The notes beneath the pieces were generated by a model that was not told where the DNA came from, did not search any database, and worked only from the letters and a program-made list of their open reading frames with translations. A stretch of 62,533 nucleotides of DNA, taken from the NCBI GenBank assembly GCA_964436165.1, contig CAYTBY010000003.1, forward strand, positions 1 to 62,533, written 5' to 3'. Positions 53,530 through 61,453 of the stretch are shown piece by piece; the stretch's first letter is position 1; each line of letters opens with the position of its first letter. A program made the position numbers and the translations under genes. The DNA comes from 2-01-FULL-39-28 sp964436165 (lineage in GTDB: Bacteria; Patescibacteriota; Minisyncoccia; 2-02-FULL-40-12; GWA2-44-9).

Positions 53530-54000
53530 ATGATAGGATTTAGCTTAGCTATCTACACCATGAGAAGGGCTTTCTTTTTTTTAGTTTTAATCTTTATAAT
53601 CAATATTCCGGGCCTATATTACGGCTGGTATTTGAAGTGGGATTGGTTTGATACTACTCTTCACTTTTTAGGAGGATTTTTTGTGGCAATGTTCATGGCT
53701 GAATATCTCAAAGATCGCCTAATTACAAAAAACCAGAGCACTAATGATACTAGTGCTCTGGTAAAAAATACCCTCATCATCGTTGGAGCAACTGTTTTTA
53801 TAGGCGTAGTCTGGGAATTCTCAGAATATATCGCCAACCAAACCTTAATAGAACCGTTTTACCGGTGGTTCGGCATCAGAGCATACTTTATGGGTGATCT
53901 TCAAGACACCGTCAACGACCTTCTAATGGATATCTTGGGAGCAGCCTCACTAGTAACTTGGTTCCGACTATTTAAACATAGGAACTCAAATTCTCTCTAA
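53530..54000 (+). CDS. YjdF/DUF2238-like membrane protein with palindrome insert
   Basis: This 156-aa protein has TM segments near residues 13-30, 40-58 and 80-100. The pattern WFDTTLHFLGGFFVAMFMAEYL, GVVWEFSEYIANQ and GDLQDTVNDLLMDILGAASLV is characteristic of YjdF/DUF2238. Residues 68-78 (NQSTNDTSALV) are a loop encoded over a perfect palindrome (CCAGAGCACTA/TAGTGCTCTGG). The 3' end overlaps argS convergently by 15 nt. Confidence 0.7.
   Translation: MIGFSLAIYTMRRAFFFLVLIFIINIPGLYYGWYLKWDWFDTTLHFLGGFFVAMFMAEYLKDRLITKNQSTNDTSALVKNTLIIVGATVFIGVVWEFSEYIANQTLIEPFYRWFGIRAYFMGDLQDTVNDLLMDILGAASLVTWFRLFKHRNSNSL
53733..53761. repeat. in-frame palindrome inside YjdF-like gene
   Basis: CCAGAGCACTA (53733-53743) and TAGTGCTCTGG (53751-53761), 11-bp perfect arms with a 7-nt loop. 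It encodes part of the cytoplasmic loop and keeps the frame. Confidence 0.8.
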
Positions 54001-55707
54001 AGTCTCTATCCCGAGCAGATTCAATCCCCTCTTTAATACAGAGGCGGTAGTTTCGACTAACAAGAGACGGACATTGCGGCGGCTGATATTCTCATCCTCT
54101 AATATACGAACTTGCTCATAAAATTGGTTGGCTCTATGGGCTAGTTCGTAAAGATAAAGAGCAAGTCCATTAAGAGTATTGAGTCTTGCACTTTCGACAA
54201 TAATCTCCGGGAAATCAAGCAAATGACGCATTAGAGTTCTACTGACTGGCTCGCTCAGCATTGATAGATCATCGGCTTCGTATTTACCCGCTTTATTTAA
54301 AATACTCGCCAGCCTGGCATACGTATACTGGATATACGGCCCGCTATTGCCAGACAGATCAAGCATCGCCTTCCAGTCAAAAGTAATATCTGAATAAGGA
54401 TGTTGCTTGAGGTCGTTATATTTTAAAGCGCCGATACTAACCACTCTGGCAATTTTTTGGGCTTCTTCTTCATTTAAATTGGGGGTTTTTTCTTTAACAG
54501 TTTTGAAAGCCAAATCATTAAGCCTGTCTATCACCTCTTGCAATGGCACGACTTTTCCTTCGCGCGTCGCAAGCTTTTTGCCGTCTTCACCTAAAACCAT
54601 GCCGAATTTTACATGAACTAATTCTGCGTTAATCCAACCGAGTTTTTTAGCAATCGCAAAAAGCTGTTCAAAGTGAAGGGCTTGCTGGTTTGCAACAACA
54701 TATAAAATTTTATTGGCATGATAATTTTTTATCCTGTCTTCCAAACTGGCAATATCGCGAGTAATATAAAGAGTTGCGCCATCTGATTTACGAAGCATGG
54801 CCGGCGGTAAATTATCAAGTTCTATAATTAAAGCGCCCTCGCTTTCTTTGACTAGGCCTTTCTTTTTTAATTCTTCGATAACTTTCTTCAATTCAGGCTC
54901 ATAATCACTCTCGCCCTTGACAATCATTTTCTCAAAATTTATATTAATTTCACTGTATACTTTCTTAAACTCTGTTAGAGAAATATTCCTATATTTCCCC
55001 CACAACTCCCAATCTTCTTCGTCTTTATTCTCTAATTTTTTAAACTCTAAACGAGCCTTTTCTTCAAGCTCTGGATTTTGTTTTTCCTTTTTTGAAAAAT
55101 CAACATACATACCCAACATTGAAGAGACGGTATCATTGGGTCCAAAGTTTTTAAAAATAGGGAATGCTTTTTTAAATTTATAAGAAACCTGGCCCTTGCG
55201 TGCCGCTATAATCTTCCCAAACTGCGTTCCCCAGTCTCCAATAAAATTCCATCTGACGACTTTGTAGCCTAGATTTTCATAAACATTAGCCAACGCATCA
55301 CCGATAATTGTCGAGCGCAAATGGCCGATGTGCATCGGTTTGGCAATGTTCGGAGAAGAATACTCAACTATTACTTTTCTGCCTCTGCCCTCGGCGCTTT
55401 GTCCGTAATCCTTGTCAGAACTTATCTCGACTAGCTTTTTTTGTAGAAATTCGTAACTTAAGTAAAAATTAATAAACCCGTTTCCGGCCAGTTCGATCTT
55501 ATCAAAATACTTTTTAAATTCTTCGCTGTTTAAAAGTTTAATGACTAATTCCTTGCCAATTTCCCTTGGGTTTCCGCCTTCTTTTTTAGCCAACACAAAA
55601 GCCAGATTAACCGAATAATCCCCCATTTTCTCATCGGGAGGGGTTAGTACATCAAAATCAATATCCGGATAGAATTCGTTTATTTTATTCTTCAGCCAAG
55701 ATCTCAT
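53986..55707 (-). CDS. argS: arginyl-tRNA synthetase
   Basis: This 573-aa class I ArgRS has EYSSPNIAKPMHIGHLRSTIIG (HIGH region), the long catalytic core, HVKFGMVLGEDGKKLATREG (the KMSKS position, atypical as in many ArgRS), QYTYARLASIL and the C-terminal DALR anticodon domain. The N-terminal additional domain is shortened but present (NKINEFYPDIDFDVLTPPDE). Full length. It converges with the YjdF-like gene. Confidence 0.96.
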   Translation of the reverse strand: MRSWLKNKINEFYPDIDFDVLTPPDEKMGDYSVNLAFVLAKKEGGNPREIGKELVIKLLNSEEFKKYFDKIELAGNGFINFYLSYEFLQKKLVEISSDKDYGQSAEGRGRKVIVEYSSPNIAKPMHIGHLRSTIIGDALANVYENLGYKVVRWNFIGDWGTQFGKIIAARKGQVSYKFKKAFPIFKNFGPNDTVSSMLGMYVDFSKKEKQNPELEEKARLEFKKLENKDEEDWELWGKYRNISLTEFKKVYSEININFEKMIVKGESDYEPELKKVIEELKKKGLVKESEGALIIELDNLPPAMLRKSDGATLYITRDIASLEDRIKNYHANKILYVVANQQALHFEQLFAIAKKLGWINAELVHVKFGMVLGEDGKKLATREGKVVPLQEVIDRLNDLAFKTVKEKTPNLNEEEAQKIARVVSIGALKYNDLKQHPYSDITFDWKAMLDLSGNSGPYIQYTYARLASILNKAGKYEADDLSMLSEPVSRTLMRHLLDFPEIIVESARLNTLNGLALYLYELAHRANQFYEQVRILEDENISRRNVRLLLVETTASVLKRGLNLLGIETLERI

Positions 55708-55742
55708 GGGTTAATCTTAATATAGCCGAAAAACGGCAAATA

Positions 55743-55780
55743 AAAAAGGGTGTGATCTCTGGAGATCTAACCCTTTTTTT
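55743..55780 (-). terminator. rho-independent terminator
   Basis: AAAAAGGGT...ATCTC...GATCTaACCCTTTTT with a strong T-run on both strands. It overlaps the stop of the 55767-56204 gene. Confidence 0.8.
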
Positions 55781-56204
55781 CTTCATATCTTACCCGGGAT
55801 TCATCAATAAATCCTTGTAGTATTTTTATTTGATGCTTATCAAGGAGCCGATAATATAAATCTGTAAATTCTATTACCTTGTCTTCTTCCCAATTGAACT
55901 CTTTCTTTTTACGGCCTCTCCCTCTGACCTTTTTTAATTCCTTCCAGGGAATTTTTGCGGCCGCTCTCTCCCAGACAGTACACAAAACCAAATGACCCAG
56001 CTCGTGAATAAGGATTCTCGGAGTTCCGTCATCTATGTCAAGATAAATGGTCTTACTCCCATAATTGGTAAGTCCCGTATAGTTTCTCTCCTTGATAATC
56101 TTGGATTTCTTAAAATCCTTAATGACAAGGACCCAGCCTGAATTAACAAAGAATTCCATCAAAAGTTCAAAGAGCCAGCTGTGAAATTTATGGCCTTTTC
56201 TCAC
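55767..56204 (-). CDS. zinc metallopeptidase-like protein (HELGH)
   Basis: This 145-aa protein contains the zinc motif RILIHELGHLVL (H67-E68-x-x-H71), preceded by KTIYLDIDDGTP and followed by a Lys/Arg-rich stretch (KVRGRGRKKKEFNW). It resembles ImmA/IrrE or SprT-like minimal metallopeptidases. No HTH partner is adjacent. Substrate unknown. Confidence 0.7.
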   Translation of the reverse strand: MRKGHKFHSWLFELLMEFFVNSGWVLVIKDFKKSKIIKERNYTGLTNYGSKTIYLDIDDGTPRILIHELGHLVLCTVWERAAAKIPWKELKKVRGRGRKKKEFNWEEDKVIEFTDLYYRLLDKHQIKILQGFIDESRVRYEEKKG

Positions 56205-56308
56205 GCCTTGTCCTTTATAAAGAACTATGCCCTTTACTAATTTTATTCCTTAATAAAGCCGAAAACAAATCCCATGACCCTGACAAAAATAAAACGACGT
56301 TAAGCCGT

Positions 56309-56944
56309 TTATAATTCAAATGGTAAAGTATCGACGATTTCGTCAATTAACCCGTTGGACCCGAATTTCAATGCAGCTTTAGCATCAAGCCAAACATCAG
56401 TTTTGCGAAGTTGCGCCGCAAGCTCCTTAATGTCGAGCCCTGTTCTATCGGCAAGCTGTCCTAAGACTATATTATTAATCCTTTTAATCTCGGCATTCCT
56501 TTCGTCACTTTCGCTGGCGTTCTCAGTAGCCATTATAACCTGGCTGACCTCATGGATCATGAACTGAGTAGACGGCAAAGAATATCTCCGTTTTGCGGCC
56601 TGCAAAATACCGGCACCCATTGAAGCAACCAGGCCCATACAGAGAATATTTATGTTTAACCCTTTTTTAACAAAAGCTCTGATAAGGTCGTACATCGCAA
56701 ATCCTTCATCAACCTGACCGCCGGGAGATTTAAGAATCAACCAAATCTCCTTATCGGGCTCGGTCTTGTGCAGATTACCGATGGACAGCAACAGACTGAA
56801 AGTAACCCCTTCCAGTATAGGACCCCCAATAAGAAACACTCCCTTTTCGGCAAAAGCAGTAAGCTTTTCATCAATCGGATCAAGCCTGATTGATCGATGA
56901 ATGTCTCTGGATTTTATAATCTCCGGTTTCTTAGTCTCGGCCAT
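56309..56944 (-). CDS. clpP: ClpP-like serine protease
   Basis: This 211-aa protein has KSPGGQVDEGFAMYD, the catalytic Ser108 in MGLVASMGAGIL, the His131 in TQFMIHEVS, and the KTDVWLDAKAALKFG segment. The ClpP fold and its S-H-D order are recognisable, though the sequences around S and H differ from the classical MGxAASMG and HQP. It degrades unfolded proteins with a Clp ATPase (not in the window). A non-canonical or secondary ClpP paralogue is possible. Confidence 0.85.
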   Translation of the reverse strand: MAETKKPEIIKSRDIHRSIRLDPIDEKLTAFAEKGVFLIGGPILEGVTFSLLLSIGNLHKTEPDKEIWLILKSPGGQVDEGFAMYDLIRAFVKKGLNINILCMGLVASMGAGILQAAKRRYSLPSTQFMIHEVSQVIMATENASESDERNAEIKRINNIVLGQLADRTGLDIKELAAQLRKTDVWLDAKAALKFGSNGLIDEIVDTLPFEL

Positions 56945-57012
56945 TTTAACCTCATTATAAAGAACTATTTTAAATATACAGATAAAATATATTCTGTAAA
57001 GGCTGGCTGAGG

Positions 57013-57603
57013 TTAAATGTAAAACCGCCAGAGTTTATCTTTCCACTTTCCCGCATAATCAACACCAATTCTTTTGCCTTTTTTTATTTTTTTAGGACTT
57101 TCCCCGAGTTCTATCCACAATTCCCTGCTTTTAGTTATATCTATGCCGTTCAGTTTTTTGTCTATTTTTAGCTCCCGGCATAATATTCCCGGCCCGTTCA
57201 GAATAGGTTTTAGGTTGTAGGTTTTAGGTGTTAGTTTGGAATTTTTAATTTTCGGGCTTTGTTTAAGATTTAGGATTTCGGATTTCGGATTTATTATTTC
57301 CGCTCTTCTTATCAACACTGCTTCCGGACATCCTTCTTCCCTAGTTACCACGTTCAGGCAGTGATACATCCCATAAATCATATATACGTATGCGTAGCCT
57401 GGCGGGCCGAACATTATTTTTGTTCTCGGCGTCAGACCCTTCGAGGCATGGCAAGCCAGATCTTTTGTCCCGCAATAGGCTTCGGTTTCGGTAATTTTGA
57501 CTCTGATCATCTTGCCGCCTATCTGTCTACATAAATACTTGCCAAGTAATTGCTTAGCCACGATTACGGTGTTCCTATTGAAAAAATTTCTTTTTAATCG
57601 CAT
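57013..57603 (-). CDS. DNA-3-methyladenine glycosylase (AAG/MPG family) with insert
   Basis: I start at the ATG at 57603 (MRLKRNFFNRNTVIVAKQLL). The longer frame would run into a word repeat. AAG motifs: KITETEAYCGTKDLACHAS, FGPPGYAYVYMIYGMYHCLNVVT, EAVLIRRAE and NGPGILCREL. This family removes 3-methyladenine and hypoxanthine. Residues about 104-134 (a Lys/Asn-rich segment with PKSEILNLKQ and KLTPKTYNLK) are an insert not found in the family. Confidence 0.9.
   Translation of the reverse strand: MRLKRNFFNRNTVIVAKQLLGKYLCRQIGGKMIRVKITETEAYCGTKDLACHASKGLTPRTKIMFGPPGYAYVYMIYGMYHCLNVVTREEGCPEAVLIRRAEIINPKSEILNLKQSPKIKNSKLTPKTYNLKPILNGPGILCRELKIDKKLNGIDITKSRELWIELGESPKKIKKGKRIGVDYAGKWKDKLWRFYI
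57202..57294 (-). repeat. in-frame word repeat inside the glycosylase gene
   Basis: Words such as AATCCGAAATCCTAAATC and CCTAAAACCTACAACCTA make up about 93 nt within the conserved frame. It encodes the Lys/Asn-rich loop between AEII and NGPG. Confidence 0.65.
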
Positions 57604-57692
57604 AATAGTATCATACAAACAATCTGTATCTGGTATCTGGTATTTTGTATCTTGTATACTAAATACTAAATACAAAATACAAAATACAAAAA
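57604..57692. repeat. ATACAA/TTGTAT inverted word repeat between glycosylase and HtrA genes
   Basis: TGTATCTGGTATCTGGTATT on the left is answered by AATACTAAATACAAAATACA on the right, with TTGTATACTAAATA at the centre. It is related to the two ileS inserts. It lies between divergent starts and ends directly at the TTG start of the HtrA gene. Confidence 0.7.
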
Positions 57693-58730
57693 TTGAACTC
57701 CCTCGACTACGACAAATTGACAATCGATGCAGTAAAGAAGGTCTCTCCCAGCGTCGTTAGTATTGTTATATCAAAACATCTGCCCCAACTTAAGGGCATG
57801 TACCCGGCTCCGTTCTTAAACCCATTTGCTTTTGGAGGTACTGACCCTGGCCAGACAGAAAAAGTAAAAGTCGGCGGCGGCTCTGGTTTCGTCGTTCATC
57901 CCGATGGTCTGATACTAACCAACAAACATGTTGTTTTTGATGCTGATTCTGAATATACAGTAATAACCACTGATTTAAAAGAATATCCGGCCAAGGTCGT
58001 CTCAAGCGACCCGATCAATGACATCGCCGTTTTGAAAATAAGCGCCACGGGTCTGCCGGCCGTTCTCCTAGGAAATTCCAGCAAGCTCGAACCCGGCCAA
58101 ACCGTAATTGCCATCGGCAATGCTTTGGGTCTTTTCTCTAACACCGTATCAAAGGGAATAATTTCAGGCCTATCAAGGAAAATATCAGCTTCGCTTGGTA
58201 CGGGCGGACAGATGGAACATCTACGAGGAGTTCTCCAGACTGATGTTGCCATTAACCAAGGCAATTCTGGTGGTCCCCTAATTGATCTAGAAGGAGAAGT
58301 TGTCGGCATTAATACGGCTATCATCTATGGCGCTCAAAACATCGGATTTTCCATACCCATCAACTGGGCCAAACAAGACCTGGAAGACATAATCAAGCAC
58401 GGCCGAATAATCAAACCATTTATTGGACTTCAATATGTAATGCTCGGCAAGGAACTAAAAGAAAAGTATAAACTGCCGGTTGATCATGGCGCTTTAGTTG
58501 TCCGCGATCATGTCCCCGGTTCAGTGGCCGTAGTTCCCAACTCCCCCGCCCATAAGGCCGGGGTAGTCGAGAATGATATTATAACCGCCCTAAACGGCGA
58601 AGAGCTGACCGAAGAAAAAGATCTTCAGGACATTATCCAGCAATGCGCTGTCGGCGATAATATAGAGCTCAAAGTCCTCCGCAAAAACGAGACGCTCAAT
58701 CTCAAAACGAAACTCGTGGAGAGAAAATAA
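57693..58730 (+). CDS. HtrA/DegP-like serine protease with PDZ domain
   Basis: This 345-aa protein starts at a TTG (MNSLDYDKLTIDAVKKVSPSVV). The trypsin-like domain has GGGSGFVVHPDGLILTNKHVV (His79), SDPINDIAVLKI (Asp110) and AINQGNSGGPLID (Ser192), followed by one PDZ domain (about 255-335). No N-terminal signal peptide or TM helix is present, unlike most HtrA proteins. The word repeat immediately upstream may have displaced it. A cytoplasmic role or an undetected start further upstream are the alternatives. Confidence 0.9.
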   Translation: MNSLDYDKLTIDAVKKVSPSVVSIVISKHLPQLKGMYPAPFLNPFAFGGTDPGQTEKVKVGGGSGFVVHPDGLILTNKHVVFDADSEYTVITTDLKEYPAKVVSSDPINDIAVLKISATGLPAVLLGNSSKLEPGQTVIAIGNALGLFSNTVSKGIISGLSRKISASLGTGGQMEHLRGVLQTDVAINQGNSGGPLIDLEGEVVGINTAIIYGAQNIGFSIPINWAKQDLEDIIKHGRIIKPFIGLQYVMLGKELKEKYKLPVDHGALVVRDHVPGSVAVVPNSPAHKAGVVENDIITALNGEELTEEKDLQDIIQQCAVGDNIELKVLRKNETLNLKTKLVERK

Positions 58731-58731
58731 C

Positions 58732-59088
58732 ATGACTGAAGGAAAACTTGAACGAACATTAAACAAAGAGACTGAAGCGGCTGAAAAAGCTGAAGGAATT
58801 AAGTTGGAGAATATTGAAATAGGTGAAAAATTAAAAATAACCACACAAAATACAGAATACCTTCTCGAGCACAGAGAAGACGGTTTTTATCTTTCCGGCC
58901 ACAAAAAATACTGCCCGACACCAAGAAAAGCTCAAATAAACGGTTCTACCTGGGGAGGCCATGCTATAATGCCCGGCTTCATAGGAGTCGGAATGCATAT
59001 GGAAATTAGGTCAATAGAAGGAGTTGATATAACCGGGGATGCAATAACAACCTCAATAATAAAAAGCATAGAAAAAATTAGAGTATAG
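58732..59088 (+). CDS. hypothetical 118-aa protein, HtrA operon
   Basis: Starts 1 nt after the HtrA stop. Charged N-terminus (ETEAAEKAEGIKLENIEIGEKLKI), then a beta-rich part (YLLEHREDGFYLSGHKKYC) and a Gly-rich stretch (GGHAIMPGFIGVGMHMEI). No family recognised. Its position suggests a partner or regulator of the protease. Confidence 0.55.
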   Translation: MTEGKLERTLNKETEAAEKAEGIKLENIEIGEKLKITTQNTEYLLEHREDGFYLSGHKKYCPTPRKAQINGSTWGGHAIMPGFIGVGMHMEIRSIEGVDITGDAITTSIIKSIEKIRV

Positions 59089-59129
59089 AAAAGGGGCGTG
59101 TTGCCACAGCCCCCAGTTCTGCTTAATCA

Positions 59130-59600
59130 TCAACGAATCAACGTTTTTGTCGCCCATGGATTATGAATCATATTACTGCTATATAGTTCAGAAAGGGCTT
59201 TCTGAGCTTCAGCTATTGTGTGGTAGCGACCAAGCTCATGTTTATTTGAACCATCTCGTAGAATCAAGACCTGTTTTCCAGAACGGTCAGAGGATACATA
59301 GATCTGATACCGCCCCGAGGAAGTTATGTATAATGGATTTCCACCGGCACGCCGTGGTGCGCTCCCTTTTATTCGTGCAAACCGCAAGGGTCGAGGCGCA
59401 CGTAAATACGCTTCGGCAGCGGCTATATTATCATTACCATGAAGATCTGGCGGCAACTCTCTGAAGTGGCGAAGACAAAAAGCGAAATCTGGCAACTTGG
59501 TTCGACCTTGGCAAATTCGGCAAAAACTTCCGCCGTTTTTGCAAACAGATGCACGAAAAGCAGCTCTCTTAAGTGCCCCCAGGCGTGAACCATTATCCAT
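59130..59600 (-). CDS. hypothetical protein with Cys/His cluster
   Basis: I start at the ATG at 59600 with AAGGAGAG upstream. The 156-aa product has a possible zinc knot (CRICQGR ... FCLRHF), then a Arg-rich region and a C-terminal domain (YITSSGRYQIYVSSDRSGKQ, ELGRYHTIAEAQKALSELY) resembling AP2/integrase-type DNA-binding domains of phage HNH endonucleases. This is suggestive only. Confidence 0.5.
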   Translation of the reverse strand: MDNGSRLGALKRAAFRASVCKNGGSFCRICQGRTKLPDFAFCLRHFRELPPDLHGNDNIAAAEAYLRAPRPLRFARIKGSAPRRAGGNPLYITSSGRYQIYVSSDRSGKQVLILRDGSNKHELGRYHTIAEAQKALSELYSSNMIHNPWATKTLIR

Positions 59601-59708
59601 AACTTCTCTCCTTTTTTCTTCTGTGAAATAGCTTAATCTAAACTCTAACACACCTAAATTAAAAAGTCAATATTTAAACCTCTCATAAATTAAGTTACGC
59701 TAGCCAAT

Positions 59709-59828
59709 ATGAAACCCTCTACATTTGTTACAATCCCCAGCGAGATAACCGGCAACGAAGAATTAGTAGTGCTTTCTCGCCGAGATCTGGAGAAGATATT
59801 AAAAAACAGAGTAAATTACCTACTTTGA
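59709..59828 (+). CDS. short (truncated) antitoxin-like ORF
   Basis: A 39-codon ORF (MKPSTFVTIPSEITGNEELV, then VLSRRDLEKIL). Its TIPxEITxxEELVVLxRxxLEKIL pattern resembles N-termini of Phd/AbrB-type antitoxins, but it stops where the toxin-binding part would follow. It sits 24 nt before the antitoxin at 59853 and may be a decayed or very short antitoxin. Confidence 0.35.
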   Translation: MKPSTFVTIPSEITGNEELVVLSRRDLEKILKNRVNYLL

Positions 59829-59852
59829 GATCATTAAAGACTTTCTGTTAAT

Positions 59853-60044
59853 ATGCCTCAAGTTATTACAAATAAAAAAAGTGATATAACCATTACTGAA
59901 CTCATGAAAGAAATGAGAGAACTTAAGGTAAAACTTAACAAATTTATGGGGCTGATTCCGGAGGAAAGCATAAAAGAGTACAAAAATTCAGAGCAAATCA
60001 AAAAAGATTACCTTGCGGCGATCAAATCTCATCCCCCTCAGTAA
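59853..60044 (+). CDS. antitoxin of a RelE-type pair
   Basis: This 63-aa protein begins PQVITNKKSDITITELMKEM and ends in a helical stretch EQIKKDYLAAIKSHPPQ. It is directly upstream of the RelE-like gene, with stop-start overlap (TAATGA). Size, order and coupling fit an antitoxin; the N-terminus has no HTH or RHH that I can see. Confidence 0.6.
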   Translation: MPQVITNKKSDITITELMKEMRELKVKLNKFMGLIPEESIKEYKNSEQIKKDYLAAIKSHPPQ

Positions 60045-60304
60045 TGACTATCTACAAAACGCCTATTTTCTTAAAACGATTCGAGAAACTCCCAAAAGAA
60101 GTACAAACACTATACAAAAGACAGGAGCTGCTTTTCCAAGAAAGTTGGCTTCACCCTTTAATTCATACTAAAAAATTAGATGAACTGCCGGGAGCTTTTT
60201 CTTTTAGAATTACCCGAGGATACCGAGTTCTTTTTTATTTTAGAAAAGAAACTGCCATTTTTTTCGGTATTGGTCATAGAAAGGATATCTATAAAAATCT
60301 ATGA
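60044..60304 (+). CDS. RelE/YoeB-family toxin
   Basis: This 86-aa protein has the RelE pattern: FLKRFEKLPKEVQTLYKRQE, HTKKLDELPGAFSFRITRGYRVLFYF and the terminal GIGHRKDIYK. Such toxins cleave translated mRNA. Its stop overlaps the smpB start (TATGAC), so the toxin and the ribosome-rescue factor are translated from one message. Confidence 0.85.
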   Translation: MTIYKTPIFLKRFEKLPKEVQTLYKRQELLFQESWLHPLIHTKKLDELPGAFSFRITRGYRVLFYFRKETAIFFGIGHRKDIYKNL

Positions 60305-60819
60305 CCGAATACGCGACCAATTCCAAGGCGGGGTTTGATTATGAAATCCTTGAAACGATTGAGGCGGGAATTGTTTTGGAAGGACATGAGGTTAAAGCAA
60401 TAAAGACCGGCAAAGCATCTATTAAGGGGGCTTATGTAAAAATACTTCACCCCGTTAGAAGTCTCGCTCACGCCAAGGGCGCGAGTCCGAAGGACCTCGG
60501 CGAGGCTACTTCGAACGGGGTAAACGAGGAGGTATTTCTTATCGGCGCTACTATCTCTCCCTACCAGCCGATAAATACCCCCAAAGATTATGATCCCCAG
60601 AGATCAAGAAAATTATTATTATCAAAAAGAGAGATATCAAATCTTACTGGCACAGCTCAGACACAAGGAACAACCCTTATTCCCCTCAAATTTTACAATA
60701 AAAAGAGCCGAATAAAACTTCTCGTCGGTATCGCCCGAGGCAAGAAGAAATATGACAAAAGAGAAACAATCAAGAAAAAAGATGTTGCCCGCTCTAAACA
60801 GAGAGGAGTAGAACAATAA
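60301..60819 (+). CDS. smpB: SsrA-binding protein SmpB with palindrome insert
   Basis: This 172-aa SmpB binds tmRNA and starts trans-translation. Motifs: ATNSKAGFDYEILETIEAGIVLEGHEVKAI, IKGAYVKI, FLIGATISPYQP, DPQRSRKLLLSKREIS and the C-terminal basic tail GKKKYDKRETIKKKDVARS. Residues about 50-75 (HPVRSLAHAKG... TSNGVN) are extra, encoded by a CCCCGTTAGAAGT palindrome, in the loop between AYVKI and EEVFLIGATISPY. tmRNA itself is not in the window. Confidence 0.95.
   Translation: MTEYATNSKAGFDYEILETIEAGIVLEGHEVKAIKTGKASIKGAYVKILHPVRSLAHAKGASPKDLGEATSNGVNEEVFLIGATISPYQPINTPKDYDPQRSRKLLLSKREISNLTGTAQTQGTTLIPLKFYNKKSRIKLLVGIARGKKKYDKRETIKKKDVARSKQRGVEQ
60450..60520. repeat. CCCCGTTAGAAGT palindrome inserted in smpB
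   Basis: Arms CCCCGTTAGAAGT (60450-60462) and ACTTCGAACGGGG (60508-60520) enclose a GC-rich inner hairpin (CTCGCTC...GCGAG, CCTCGGCGAGG). The left arm is identical to the intergenic palindrome at 37009-37021. The frame of smpB is kept. Confidence 0.9.
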
Positions 60820-60841
60820 AAAACGGCGCTGAGCCGTTTTT
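60818..60841. terminator. bidirectional terminator
   Basis: AAAAACGGC-gctga-GCCGTTTTT, ends the smpB transcript and the converging secreted protein gene. Confidence 0.85.
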
Positions 60842-60843
60842 GC

Positions 60844-61293
60844 TTACTTAGGAAACATAACCTCTCTTTCTTTTAAACCTTCGGCTGTATCTAGAGCCAC
60901 CCTGACTCCGACCTGATTATTGTTCTGATCAAAAATACCCGAAAAGTTAAGGTTATCAAGTTTTTGATCTTTACTAACATACCATTTCCCATCTACCTTT
61001 AAAGCTACCCACGGATCCAGATCAGTACTCTTAGCAAAGAGCATGAAAACATCCTCTTCTCTATTCTGCTCAGATTCATAGACAACAGAGAAGAGAACTA
61101 CTACATTGTCTTGACTTGAATCTCTATAAAACCTAGACATTTCAACCAATCCTGGGGCTGATGGTGTTTTAATAGTGTCTGTAAGTTCCCAATCGGGACT
61201 TAAAAAGTCTGGCACCTGGGGTGGAGACTGGGCAAAACTAGATGTGCTTAAAATAAGAAGAGCCGCTAAGAAAAAACTAAAGATTTTAGTCAT
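60844..61293 (-). CDS. secreted hypothetical protein
   Basis: I start at the ATG at 61293 (MTKIFSFFLAALLILSTSSFAQS), a clean signal peptide with cleavage after SFA or AQS. The mature 130-aa domain is mixed alpha/beta (DWELTDTIKTPSAPGL, VVLFSVVYESEQNREEDVFM, WVALKVDGKWYVS). No family recognised. It converges with smpB. Confidence 0.6.
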   Translation of the reverse strand: MTKIFSFFLAALLILSTSSFAQSPPQVPDFLSPDWELTDTIKTPSAPGLVEMSRFYRDSSQDNVVVLFSVVYESEQNREEDVFMLFAKSTDLDPWVALKVDGKWYVSKDQKLDNLNFSGIFDQNNNQVGVRVALDTAEGLKEREVMFPK

Positions 61294-61453
61294 TTTCTCT
61301 CTCTTTTTTTGAATGTCAAATAACCTTCTTAATACTCTCATCTAATAACTAGGGAGTCAAGGAAACTATTGACACGACTTTTTTAGATTCAAAAAACCTG
61401 GTTAGCTTATGTATAAAGTCAAAAAACCCAGATAAAAGTGGTCATCCTATCAA

